Source of the DNA: Nocardia arthritidis
GTDB lineage: Bacteria; Actinomycetota; Actinomycetes; Mycobacteriales; Mycobacteriaceae
Reading direction: 5' to 3'
Assembly (NCBI RefSeq): GCF_011801145.1
Contig: NZ_CP046172.1
Span: 3,658,001-3,722,000, forward strand
DNA length: 64,000 bases
A program made the translations under genes and the position numbers. The notes under the pieces are model-generated. The model searched no databases and had not been told where the DNA came from. It saw nothing but the letters and a program-made list of their open reading frames with translations. Positions 44,466 through 53,425 of the stretch are shown here, piece after piece. Each line of letters starts with the position of its first letter. Position 1 is the first letter of the stretch.

Positions 44466-45902
44466 ATGGGGACCACTGTCGACTGGCTGCGCACCTCGAC
44501 CCCCGGGTTGCTTGTGCTCTGCGGGCTGGCGATCGCCGTACTGCTGCTGGCCATCATCAAGATCAAGCTCGAGCCGTTCATCGCGCTGCTGCTGACCGGT
44601 CTCGCGCTCGCGCTGGCCGCCGGGCTACCGGTGAACAAGATCGTCGGCACGGCGATCAAGAGCGGGGATTCGCTGCTGGAGACCGGCTTCGGCGGCATCC
44701 TCGGCCATATCGCCGTGATCATCGGCCTCGGCACGGTGCTCGGCGCCATCCTCGAAAGGTCCGGCGGCGCCGATGTTCTCACCGGCAAGCTGCTGAACCT
44801 GTTCGGGCCCAAGGGCGCTCCGATCGCGATGGGTCTGCTCGGTCTCATCTTCGGCATTCCGGTGTTCTTCGACATCGGCATCTTCGTGCTGGCCCCGCTG
44901 ATCTACGTGGCGGCCAAGCGCGGCGGGCGCTCGCTGGTGCTCTACGCCATGCCGATGCTGGCCGGCCTGTCGATGACGCACGCCTTCCTGCCGCCGCATC
45001 CGGGTCCGGTGGCCATCGGCGGCCTGCTCGAGGTGAGCCTCGGCTGGCTGATCCTGATGGGATTCATCTGCGGCATACCGGGATTCATCGCGGCAGGCCT
45101 GGTGTGGGGCGCCTGGATCGGCAAGCGGATCCAGGTCGAGGTGCCCGAGGAATTCCTGGTGCGCAAGGAGGGCAACGGTGAGGGGCCCGGCGCGGCGACC
45201 GCGCCGACGCGGACCGCCGAACGCGGCGCGCCCTCGGTGTGGACCATCGGCGGGATCATCGCGGTGCCGCTGGTGCTCATCCTCGGCGCCACCTTCGGAA
45301 CTCAACTGCTGGACAAGAATTCGCGGCTGCTGCAGGTGCTGACCTTCCTCGGCACCCCGGCGGTGGCGCTGCTCATCGCGGTGCTCATCGCCTTCTACCT
45401 GCTCGGCGTGCGGCGCGGCTCCAGCGTGCAGGAGTTGAGCGCGCTCACCGCCGAATCGCTGCGGCCCGTCGGCATGCTGCTGCTGGTGGTCGGTGCGGGC
45501 GCCTTCTTCGGAAAGATCATCGCCGCAACGGGTATCGGCACCGCGCTCGCGAATACCATGTCGGACGCCGGACTTCCGGTGATGCTGCTCGCCTACCTCA
45601 TCAGCTGCGGGCTGCGCATCGCGCAGGGGTCGGCGACGGTGGCCATCGTGACCACCGGTGGTATCGTCGCGCCGCTGGTGGCCGGGCACGGCTACTCGCA
45701 GGCCTCGATCGCCTTGATCGCCATGGCGATCGCGGCCGGTTCGATCATCCTCAGCCACGTCAACGACGGCGGATTCTGGATCATCCAGAAATACTTCAAC
45801 CTGACGGTCAAACAGACGCTGCAGAGCTGGACCGTGCTCGAAACGGTGCTGTCCGTCGTGAGCTTCGCGGTGGCCGCCGTGCTGTTCGCGATCGTCAGCT
45901 GA
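44466..45902 (+). CDS. GntP-family sugar-acid permease
   Basis: A 478-residue polytopic membrane transporter of the gluconate:H+ symporter family. GGILGHIAVIIGLGTVLGAILE, FGIPVFFDIGIFVLAPLIY, THAFLPPHPGPVAIGGLL and SCGLRIAQGSATVAIVTTGG are the conserved segments; about 12 membrane helices are evident. GntP proteins carry gluconate and related aldonic acids, which suits (N-acetyl)glucosaminate uptake. It begins 10 nt after the aldolase, so it is in the same operon. Its 3' end overlaps the convergent TetR gene by 8 nt. Confidence 0.93.
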   Translation: MGTTVDWLRTSTPGLLVLCGLAIAVLLLAIIKIKLEPFIALLLTGLALALAAGLPVNKIVGTAIKSGDSLLETGFGGILGHIAVIIGLGTVLGAILERSGGADVLTGKLLNLFGPKGAPIAMGLLGLIFGIPVFFDIGIFVLAPLIYVAAKRGGRSLVLYAMPMLAGLSMTHAFLPPHPGPVAIGGLLEVSLGWLILMGFICGIPGFIAAGLVWGAWIGKRIQVEVPEEFLVRKEGNGEGPGAATAPTRTAERGAPSVWTIGGIIAVPLVLILGATFGTQLLDKNSRLLQVLTFLGTPAVALLIAVLIAFYLLGVRRGSSVQELSALTAESLRPVGMLLLVVGAGAFFGKIIAATGIGTALANTMSDAGLPVMLLAYLISCGLRIAQGSATVAIVTTGGIVAPLVAGHGYSQASIALIAMAIAAGSIILSHVNDGGFWIIQKYFNLTVKQTLQSWTVLETVLSVVSFAVAAVLFAIVS

Positions 45903-46449
45903 GCAGCGCCCGGACCATCCGGGTCACCGCATCGGCGACGTCGAAATCCGTTGTCGGGCTGGTGAGCTGGTGCAGGATCATGCCGTCCAGATAATCGATC
46001 AACTGTTTGGCGGCGATGCGGGGCTCGGCGACGCCGAATTCGCCGAGCAATGCCGCCGCCCAGTCGACGATGCGCTCGTGCCCGCGCCGCAGTGCGAGCA
46101 GCGGCTCGGGCATCTGCCGTACCTCGAGCAGCAGCGCGTAGCGGGCCAGGGTTCTGGCCTGATTCGCGCCGATCATATCCTCGGCGAAAGTGGTTGCGGC
46201 GTGCGCTAATTGATCGACGGTGTGCGGAGCGGGCGCATTGCCGTCCACCTCCCAGTAGGCGTAGTCGTACTGCTCCAGCCGTTCCACGATGCCGATGAGC
46301 AGCGCCTCGCGGGTGCGGAAATAGTTCGACGTAGACCCGGCGGGCAGGCCCGCGAGTTCGTCGACGGCGCGATGGGTGAGGGCGCGCGGACCCCTGGTGC
46401 CGAGGAGTTCGATCGCGGCGTCCAGGGCGATGTCGCGTTTGGTCGGCAT
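45895..46449 (-). CDS. TetR-family regulator
   Basis: A 184-residue TetR repressor: HTH within IALDAAIELLGTRGPRALTHRAVDELAGLPAGSTSNYFRTREALL (seen in two parts, residues ~7-50) and an all-helical ligand domain. ATG 46449 follows TAGTAT by 6 nt, so the mRNA is probably leaderless. The same -10 overlaps operator 1, implying autorepression. It is divergent from the FAD monooxygenase gene it most likely controls. Confidence 0.9.
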   Translation of the reverse strand: MPTKRDIALDAAIELLGTRGPRALTHRAVDELAGLPAGSTSNYFRTREALLIGIVERLEQYDYAYWEVDGNAPAPHTVDQLAHAATTFAEDMIGANQARTLARYALLLEVRQMPEPLLALRRGHERIVDWAAALLGEFGVAEPRIAAKQLIDYLDGMILHQLTSPTTDFDVADAVTRMVRALLS

Positions 46450-46455
46450 CCACCG

Positions 46456-46493
46456 ATACTACATAAGTAGTGATCCGTACTACAGATGTAGTA
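46456..46493. promoter_or_regulatory. twin TetR operators and divergent promoters
   Basis: Operator 1 is ACTAC-ATAA-GTAGT (46458-46471); operator 2 is TACTAC-AGAT-GTAGTA (46478-46493). Their centres are 21 bp apart, two helical turns. Operator 1 overlaps the TetR -10 (ATACTA 46456-46461 on this strand). Operator 2 covers the expected -35 of the rightward promoter, whose -10 would be TAGCGT at 46512-46517. Confidence 0.75.
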
Positions 46494-46550
46494 ATGCGAT
46501 GCTCGCGCGAGTAGCGTCGGCGGCAGGAGCGAGTTCACCGGGAGGGTGCG

Positions 46551-47645
46551 ATGCCGAAGGCGATAATCGTCGGTGCTGGGATCGGTGGCTTGGCCACCGC
46601 TGTCGCGTTCATCAGACAGGGCTGGGATGTGGAGGTGCTGGAGCGGGCGCCGCGGATCCGCGAGGTCGGTGCGGGATTGTCGGTGTGGCCCAACGGACTT
46701 CGCGCGCTGGCCGCGCTCGGACTCGCGGATGCGGTGCCCGCGCGGGAGTCCGGCTCGGCGGGGATCCGGGATACCGACGGGCACTGGCTCAGCCGGTCGG
46801 ACGTGGCACTGTTCAGATCGAAGTACGGCCTGCCGCAGATGATGCACCGCGCCGAGCTGCACGAGGTCTTGCGCGCCGCCGTACCGGAATCCGTACTGCG
46901 CACGGGAATCACGGTGACGCGGGCGCATCCCGACGGCACCGTGGAACATTCCGCGGGCACCTCGGCAGGCGAGGTGATCGTCGGCGCGGACGGTATCCGG
47001 AGCGCGGTTCGGCGCGCGGTGTGCGGTGTGATCGAGCCCCGCTACAGCGGCTATGTGACATGGCGGATGGTGGTCACGCCGACCGAGCCGGTGGGTGAGA
47101 TAGCCGAGATCTGGGGCACCGGTGAGCGATTCGGCTATGGCGTGCTGCACGATGGCCGGGTTTACTGCTTCGCCGTAGCGAATAAGGCGGCGGGCTCCGA
47201 GGATGGCGGGCTCGGCGAGCTCCGGCGGCGCTTCGCCGACTGGCCCGCGCCGGTGCCCGCGCTGGTCGCGGCGGCCACCGAGGAAGACCTGCTCAAACAC
47301 GAGATCTACGATCTGCCCGCGCTGAAAACATATGTGGCCGAACGCATCGCGCTCGTCGGCGATGCGGCGCACGCGATGACGCCGAATCTCGGGCAGGGCG
47401 CCTGTCAGGCGCTGGAGGACGCGGTGGTACTGGCACGGATCGCGGCCGAGGGGAACGGACTGGCGCGATACGACGCCGAACGCGTGCGGCGCACGCAGAT
47501 GATTCGTGTTCGTTCGCGACAGATCGGAGCCATCGCGCAGTTGTCCTGGCGGCCCGCGGTCGCGGTGCGCAATGCGGTGATGCGGCGGTTGCCTGCCGAG
47601 GCCCAGGCGAAAACGGCGGCGGCAGTGCTGGATTGGCAGCCCTGA
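46551..47645 (+). CDS. FAD-dependent monooxygenase (aromatic hydroxylase type)
   Basis: A 364-residue class A flavoprotein monooxygenase: GXGXXG in AIIVGAGIGGLATAVAF, DG motif GADGIRSAVRRAV, and FAD-ribityl motif ALVGDAAHAMTPNLGQGACQ. It uses NAD(P)H and oxygen to hydroxylate a small, often aromatic, substrate. ATG 46551 follows GGGAGG. It is divergent from, and probably repressed by, the TetR protein at 45895-46449. Confidence 0.92.
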   Translation: MPKAIIVGAGIGGLATAVAFIRQGWDVEVLERAPRIREVGAGLSVWPNGLRALAALGLADAVPARESGSAGIRDTDGHWLSRSDVALFRSKYGLPQMMHRAELHEVLRAAVPESVLRTGITVTRAHPDGTVEHSAGTSAGEVIVGADGIRSAVRRAVCGVIEPRYSGYVTWRMVVTPTEPVGEIAEIWGTGERFGYGVLHDGRVYCFAVANKAAGSEDGGLGELRRRFADWPAPVPALVAAATEEDLLKHEIYDLPALKTYVAERIALVGDAAHAMTPNLGQGACQALEDAVVLARIAAEGNGLARYDAERVRRTQMIRVRSRQIGAIAQLSWRPAVAVRNAVMRRLPAEAQAKTAAAVLDWQP

Positions 47646-47683
47646 GGGGGCCGGAGTGAAGGTGCCGGGCGCTCACGATTGGG

Positions 47684-48661
47684 TCAGCGCTGCGGTACGT
47701 CCGGCGGCACGTTCCGCACCGCGGCCGCGCAGCGGTCCGCATGCGTCCGCAGCGCCGTCGCCAATTCCGGTGGGCCGCTTACCATTTCGAAGTCGAGATC
47801 CACCGAGGTGATCATCCACACCAGCGACCACGGCGTATCCGCGCCGACGCGCAGCAGACAACCGTGTTCGTCGATCGCCTCCAACACACCGGTGCCCGGC
47901 CAGACGCGTTCGGCGGCCGCCTCGGCCGATACCGGCAGCCGAACGGTCGCCTGGAACGGCCAGGCGTGTACCGAGAGCCTGCGCGAAAGATATTCCGCCA
48001 CATCACCTTCGGGAATCTCCCTGGGCGAGAAGCGGGGTCCGGTCGGTACCTTCGGCGTCATCCGGTCGACGCGGAAGGTGCGCCAATCGGCGCGGTCGGT
48101 ATCCCACGCGACCAGATACCACTGGCGGTCGAAGTTGACGAGGTGGTGCGGTTCCACTGTGCGCCTTGCGGTTCGGCCGTTGTGGTCGCGATAGTCGAAG
48201 CGGAGTCGCTCGTGCCGCCGCACCGTCTCGGCGATCGCCATCAGCACCTCGGCGTCCACCGCGGCTCCCGGCGCCGCGACCCGGACGGTCGCCGCCCGCA
48301 ACGTCTGGACCCGATGGCGCAGGCGCGGCGGCAATACCTGTTCGAGTTTGGTCAGCGCGCGCAGCGACGCCTCCTCGATGCCGGTCGAGCCGCCGGACGC
48401 GCCGCGCAGCCCGACCGCCACCGCGACTGCCTCCTCGTCGTCCAGGAGCAGTGGCGGCAGCGCCGCGCCCGCGCCCAGCCGGTAGCCCGCCGTGCCCTGG
48501 GTCGCGTGCACCGGATAGCCCAGGTCGCGCAGGCGGTCGATATCCCGGCGCACGGTGCGACCGGTGACGCCGAGCCGCTCGGCCAGCTCCGCACCGGACC
48601 AATCGCGATGCGTCTGAAGTAGGGCGAGCAGTTTGAGCAGTCGCGCGGAGGTCTCCAACAC
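47684..48661 (-). CDS. WYL-domain (YafY-type) transcriptional regulator
   Basis: A 325-residue regulator. The N-terminal HTH (RLLKLLALLQTHRDWSGAELAERLGVTGRTVRRDIDRLRDLGYPV) spans residues ~6-50. A linker is followed by the WYL domain (LRFDYRDHNG, VEPHHLVNFDRQWYLVAWDTDR, FRVDRMTP) and a C-terminal WCX extension. GTG 48661 has AGGA 8 nt upstream. It begins 20 nt downstream of the 588-aa hydrolase gene and may be co-transcribed with it, so it could regulate that unit. Confidence 0.88.
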   Translation of the reverse strand: MLETSARLLKLLALLQTHRDWSGAELAERLGVTGRTVRRDIDRLRDLGYPVHATQGTAGYRLGAGAALPPLLLDDEEAVAVAVGLRGASGGSTGIEEASLRALTKLEQVLPPRLRHRVQTLRAATVRVAAPGAAVDAEVLMAIAETVRRHERLRFDYRDHNGRTARRTVEPHHLVNFDRQWYLVAWDTDRADWRTFRVDRMTPKVPTGPRFSPREIPEGDVAEYLSRRLSVHAWPFQATVRLPVSAEAAAERVWPGTGVLEAIDEHGCLLRVGADTPWSLVWMITSVDLDFEMVSGPPELATALRTHADRCAAAVRNVPPDVPQR

Positions 48662-48681
48662 GATCTCGATCCTGCCAAACC

Positions 48682-50448
48682 TCAGGTGGCGAACCCGCTG
48701 TCACGTAGACAGAGGAAGAAATACCCCTCGAAGCCGTCACCGCGGCTCGGATCGCCCTGGCCGCCGCAGATCGCCCACTGGTGGCGCACGTTGGTGGGCA
48801 GCACCAGCAGTCGCGACGCGGCGTCGGCGAACTTCCGCAACTCGCCGATGGTGTGCACCGCTCCCTGCGAATCGCGTAGGGAGAACGCGGCGAAACCGGA
48901 TACCTCGACCGCCGAAACTCCGTTCATCGGCACTGTCTTGGCAGGCGTATCCGCCAGCGCGACGGTCACCGTGGAAGCCGTTCCGGCATCGGTGAATACG
49001 ATGCCGGACCGACTGGTCAGCGGTGAGCTCGCGGGTGTCACCGCGAGCCCGGGCGGGGTCGCCGGATAGGTGCTCCGGTCGCGCGGGTGGGCCGGATCGG
49101 GCGGCACCTGGAATGCCCAACCGTAGATCGAGCCCGGCGTGCGGCCGGTGAAGAAGGCCACCTCGCCGGGCCTGCACCAGACCCGCGGCGGCGGATTCTT
49201 CGCCGGATCCTGATCCGCCTTGGCCAGCTTGTCCGGCCAACCGGCGTCGACGGCGGTGGCCAGGGCGAGCGCCTGGCGTAGGTGCAACGCGCCGGTCATG
49301 CGGATGACCCGGGTGTGGTCGCGATCCAGCCAGTCCCGGACCGTCCGCGGGTCTCGCACCAAGGTGTCGATATCGTTCGCGTCGAACAGGTAGAGCTCCG
49401 AACACCGCCCTCGCACGGTTGGATCCAGCCACGCACGGATCGCCGTGCCGCCGCCGAGACTGAAGCCGGCGATGCCGAGCCGTCCGACGGAGACACCCAG
49501 CTGATTCGCCGTTCCGATAATGCCGCGTGAATATGCGGCCAGCACAAGGCTTTCCAGCAGCTTCGGCAGTTGGCTCGTGCCGGCGGGTCCGTAGTTGCCC
49601 TGGCTCGGCCACGGAAATACCGACAGCACCCGTTTTCCGCTGCGCGCGAGCTGTTCTTGCAGGCCGATCGCCGGAAAGCTGTGCCAGAAGGGTGGATTCG
49701 GTGTCGCGAAGAACGGCGCGAACACCGGTGGGTCGACGAAGTACCGGCCGATGCGCCCGCTCACCGGTGTCTGCTCGACCCGGCTGTAGGTGGTGCCCGT
49801 GCTCGGCCGGAAAAACGTGAGCACATCGAACTTCCGCGCCGTCAGCGCGTCGATATCCGGTACCGCGGCATGCTTGGGCGCCGGGTTGAACGGATTGGCA
49901 GGCTGTGTCGAGACCTTCGGTGGGACCAGCATGAACCATGTCTTCGGCGTCGGCGCACGGGTTAATTCGAAGGCGTAGCAAAGACATCCGTGATGCGGGT
50001 CGTCGCGTCCCGGATTCCGCGGGTCGGCCAGGTGCGGCCGGTTGTACTCCTCGAACGAGCCGGGCTGGCTCGCCACCACCGAGGTCATATCGACGAAGGT
50101 GAGGTCGAGCCGCAGCCGCACCACCCCGCCCGCATCCGGTGCCAGACCGCCGGTCAGCCTCGGATGCAGGCGGTGCGTCCAAAGCACCGCGCCGTTGGTC
50201 GCGGCGAACGCCGCCACGAGCGCGCCCGCGGCGGTGATCGTGAAGCCTTGCGTTATCAGCTCGACCACGGTGCTCCGATCCGGTGCGAGCACCTCGACGG
50301 TCACCGTGAAATCGCCCGCACCCGGTAACGGCAGCCGGAACTCGTCGCCGCCGACGCTACCGGCCTGCGTGTCGGCGGACGCGCGCACCCGCTGCTTGAA
50401 AGCCGGATCGGTATCCGCCTGGTGCAACCGAATACGTAACTCTGACAT
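48682..50448 (-). CDS. 588-aa protein with GxSxG hydrolase domain, family not recognised
   Basis: The N-terminal ~110 residues are beta-rich (LPLPGAGDFTVTVEVLAPDRSTVVEL). A central alpha/beta-hydrolase-like region holds the nucleophile elbow GIAGFSLGGG (Ser330) and YLFDANDID downstream. A C-terminal beta region ends HQWAICGGQGDPSRGDGFEG, where the His could be catalytic. No signal peptide is seen. It lies 9 nt downstream of the 890-aa gene with no strong ribosome binding site, suggesting coupled translation. Lipase or esterase activity is plausible; the biological role is unknown. Confidence 0.65.
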   Translation of the reverse strand: MSELRIRLHQADTDPAFKQRVRASADTQAGSVGGDEFRLPLPGAGDFTVTVEVLAPDRSTVVELITQGFTITAAGALVAAFAATNGAVLWTHRLHPRLTGGLAPDAGGVVRLRLDLTFVDMTSVVASQPGSFEEYNRPHLADPRNPGRDDPHHGCLCYAFELTRAPTPKTWFMLVPPKVSTQPANPFNPAPKHAAVPDIDALTARKFDVLTFFRPSTGTTYSRVEQTPVSGRIGRYFVDPPVFAPFFATPNPPFWHSFPAIGLQEQLARSGKRVLSVFPWPSQGNYGPAGTSQLPKLLESLVLAAYSRGIIGTANQLGVSVGRLGIAGFSLGGGTAIRAWLDPTVRGRCSELYLFDANDIDTLVRDPRTVRDWLDRDHTRVIRMTGALHLRQALALATAVDAGWPDKLAKADQDPAKNPPPRVWCRPGEVAFFTGRTPGSIYGWAFQVPPDPAHPRDRSTYPATPPGLAVTPASSPLTSRSGIVFTDAGTASTVTVALADTPAKTVPMNGVSAVEVSGFAAFSLRDSQGAVHTIGELRKFADAASRLLVLPTNVRHQWAICGGQGDPSRGDGFEGYFFLCLRDSGFAT

Positions 50449-50457
50449 GGTAATTCG

Positions 50458-53130
50458 CTACAGCTGCCGGCCGGACTTCGGGTCGTAGGCCACCTCGACC
50501 GCCACGATCTGATCGGTGGGCAGCACCTCCACCCACTGGTCGAATATCTGCAACGGCGCCGGCGGCCGGAATCCACCGTCCAACGGATCGAATCCGGTCT
50601 GGAAGACCTTTTCCGCGGCCAGTGTGCTGCCGATATCGGTGTTCGTGGCCTGTAGCCGTGTGGCCACCTCGGTCAACACCTGGCCGATTGTCTTACCGTT
50701 GAAGTCGGGCGGATCGCCCGGCTGCACCTGGTACGGCTGGTCCAGTGCCGCCTCGCCCTCGACGTTCGATTTCCGCAACCAATCCAACGCCTCCAGTTCG
50801 TGTCCGGGCCGGATCGGCAGCACCACCTTGACCCAGGCGGCATTGAGGAATTCGTTGCGGCGTTCGTCGCCGTCCGCCTGTATCAGCCAGCCCAGCGAAC
50901 TGCCCATGGGAGCGGGTTGCGTTTCCTCGGTGATGAGATAGTTGACGCGGAATTCGTCGGCGATGCCCGCGGTATCGCTGCGAGCCGAATTCTCCTTGCC
51001 GGTATGGGAATACCAGCTCACCACCGTCTCGCCGTGGACCGGGTCCGTCTGGTTCGGATCGGCCGTGAATACCGCGGGCGGCACCGGATAGCGCCCGACG
51101 GTATTCGACACCGGTGGGTCGACCGGATAGTCGGGACGCCAGAAGTCCGGCGCCACGAAGTACAACATCTCGTCGACGTCGAACAGCTGGCGAATCGTCT
51201 CGGCGCCGAAATGCGGGTTGTCCTTGAACAATTGGATCTTCTTGATCAGCTCGCCGAACACCGCCTCGCGCTCCTCCTTGCGCAGATCGTCGGCCGAGCG
51301 GGTGCGGGTACCGCTGAGCAGCCGCAACCGGTCGCGGACCGCGTTCGCGTATTCCTTGCGCTCGAGCTCGGCGACGGCGGCGTTGTAATCCGCCAGCTGG
51401 CGTTCGAACTCCGCCTGCGCCGGATCGACGGCCGGCGGATTCCAGAACAAGGTGAAATTCAGCGTAATGGTCCCGCCGCCACCGAAATTCACCTGATCGG
51501 CCTGCACTCGAAACGCGCCGGAGGCGGCGTCCTCGACCACGATCTGATTCGCTGGGGCGACGAACAGCGCGTCCTCTCCGGTATGCGTCTTGGCCGAGAC
51601 CAGGAAGATGCTCGTCAGCTGATAGCCCGGCGCGGGCGGCGACGCGGTGAAATGCGCTGTCGCGATGATGTGATCGTCGTTGTCGTCGCTGTTCATCTCG
51701 TCGGTGGTACCCGCGCGCGTGTAATTGACATCATTGTGCGGCGCGTTCGTCGTGCCGGGAAAACGGCGAATGGGAAAGACACCGGGGAACGCGGTATGCA
51801 ATTGCTGCAGCGGCGTCGGCGGTTCCGGCTTGTGCAATGAGGTCAGATCCGGGGCGGGCACCACATGCACCATTTCACCGAGGCCGAGCAGCCGTCCCGG
51901 CGCGGTGGTGATCGCGCCCGGCGTCGCGGTGTTCGGGCCGGACCCCAGGAAGACCTGCCAGCTCAATTGACTGCCGATGTGCTGCAACTGCACGCCGACC
52001 TTGCGCATCTTCCTGCGCAGTTCGTAGTTCACCAGTCGGTCGGTGGTGTTCTGCACGACGTAGCGCCTGCTGGAGGTGTCCGTCGATTCCGTCACCGTCT
52101 TGAATGTCGTCTTGAAATTCCGGACGATCTCGCTGGTCACCTTCGAGCTCTGCGCCCGAGTTTGCTTGTGCGACTGTTCCGCCGCCTTTTTGGTGGTATT
52201 CGTGGATTCGAAACTGGTGCTGACGTCACCGTGATAGATGCCGGCGAAATTCGCGCCCGCCTTCGCACTCGCGCCCAGCTTGGTATCGTTCGCGTTCTCC
52301 TCCTTGACGGCGTCGGCGATATCGGTCTGATCGGTCAGCGACTCCTCCGACTTGCGGGTCGTCTGGACCGATTGTTCCGCGGACTGCTCGACCAAGGTGC
52401 GTCGCGTGCTGGTCTCGACCACCTCGACGGTGCCGCCGGGGCTGAGCCACAAATGTCCGGCGGGCGGTCCGAGGAAGGTATCGAATTCGAAGAAGTATTC
52501 GCGGAACAGATCCACCACACCGACCGGTGACAGAATCCCGGCGGTCGACGGCGGCGCGTCCGCGGGAGCGGGTGCGAACATCTGTGTGCTCTGTGCGCCC
52601 TGCCAGCCCTTGAGCGGCTGGTATACGCCGAAAATCTCGGCGGCGTAGGGAAAGGTGCCGGTGAAATCGGCGAGCGGGCGTCCCGTGAAGACCTGGCTCG
52701 ATCCGGCGGGCGCGGGCATTATCTGAGTATTCGCGACCGCCGCACCCGCGGTGAGTGCGAATGGCAGCACCGTCCAGCCGTCACCGTTGCCCGAACTCAT
52801 CAGCAGTAGTTCGCGGTTTTCCTGCGTGGCCGGTGCGACGAACGAAATCGTCTGGGTGAGTGAAAGGGGTTGAGTGAGCACCTTTCCCGCGAATTGGCGG
52901 GTGACACCGGGGTCGATCTCCAGGAACGCGCCGTTGAGCGCGGGAATATTCGGGAATTTACGCGGGTCCTGGATCTCGATATCGGCGGGCAATGCCAGCG
53001 CTATGCGCTTGGTGGCGGACAGATCCAGCGGTGACGATGCCTGCACGGTATACGTCCAAACCTGAAGTCCGGCATTCGGACCGGTTGCCGCAACCGGCTG
53101 GCGGTCGGTGAAGGTTACGACGATGGACAT
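50458..53130 (-). CDS. 890-aa protein with Ser/Thr/Lys-rich helical centre, function unknown
   Basis: It starts at ATG 53130 with CAGGAG 7 nt upstream and no signal peptide. Residues ~1-230 are beta-rich. Residues ~237-370 are a long low-complexity helical stretch (EQSAEQSVQTTRKSEESL ... TTFKTVTESTDTSSRRYVVQ) passing into YELRRKMRKVGVQLQHIG. Then come a Pro-rich beta region and a short coiled coil at ~573-604 (FERQLADYNAAVAELERKE). The C-terminal ~250 residues are mixed. This looks like a structural or assembling protein rather than an enzyme. I do not recognise a family. It forms an operon with the GxSxG protein. Confidence 0.6.
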   Translation of the reverse strand: MSIVVTFTDRQPVAATGPNAGLQVWTYTVQASSPLDLSATKRIALALPADIEIQDPRKFPNIPALNGAFLEIDPGVTRQFAGKVLTQPLSLTQTISFVAPATQENRELLLMSSGNGDGWTVLPFALTAGAAVANTQIMPAPAGSSQVFTGRPLADFTGTFPYAAEIFGVYQPLKGWQGAQSTQMFAPAPADAPPSTAGILSPVGVVDLFREYFFEFDTFLGPPAGHLWLSPGGTVEVVETSTRRTLVEQSAEQSVQTTRKSEESLTDQTDIADAVKEENANDTKLGASAKAGANFAGIYHGDVSTSFESTNTTKKAAEQSHKQTRAQSSKVTSEIVRNFKTTFKTVTESTDTSSRRYVVQNTTDRLVNYELRRKMRKVGVQLQHIGSQLSWQVFLGSGPNTATPGAITTAPGRLLGLGEMVHVVPAPDLTSLHKPEPPTPLQQLHTAFPGVFPIRRFPGTTNAPHNDVNYTRAGTTDEMNSDDNDDHIIATAHFTASPPAPGYQLTSIFLVSAKTHTGEDALFVAPANQIVVEDAASGAFRVQADQVNFGGGGTITLNFTLFWNPPAVDPAQAEFERQLADYNAAVAELERKEYANAVRDRLRLLSGTRTRSADDLRKEEREAVFGELIKKIQLFKDNPHFGAETIRQLFDVDEMLYFVAPDFWRPDYPVDPPVSNTVGRYPVPPAVFTADPNQTDPVHGETVVSWYSHTGKENSARSDTAGIADEFRVNYLITEETQPAPMGSSLGWLIQADGDERRNEFLNAAWVKVVLPIRPGHELEALDWLRKSNVEGEAALDQPYQVQPGDPPDFNGKTIGQVLTEVATRLQATNTDIGSTLAAEKVFQTGFDPLDGGFRPPAPLQIFDQWVEVLPTDQIVAVEVAYDPKSGRQL

Positions 53131-53425
53131 GATGAATCTCCTGATCCGGCGCGCGATCTCGGGCCAGTGGCTCGCGCTGCGAGCCGAAGAGTTTTATATG
53201 TGTTCGTATGCCAGGCTAGGTCGTCGTCGAATATGCTCTCGTGCTTCAGTCCATTCAGTGGACCGCTATTTGTGGGAACCGATTCGCAACCACCGTGACG
53301 ATATTTCGATCCTGACTTCGGTCATGGCGTCGGGATGCGTGCTCATCCGTCCTGGCATGGGTCGTGATCTCGAAGTTTGCGAGTTAGGAACGAGACTGTC
53401 CTAAGCGGAGTCTAGCGTCGTACTC
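53131..53425. other. intergenic region, divergent promoters
   Basis: No gene is supported in these 295 nt. They contain the promoter of the leftward 890-aa gene, not resolved. At the right edge is TAGCGT (53413-53418), 7 nt before the epoxide hydrolase ATG, giving a leaderless start. Confidence 0.4.
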
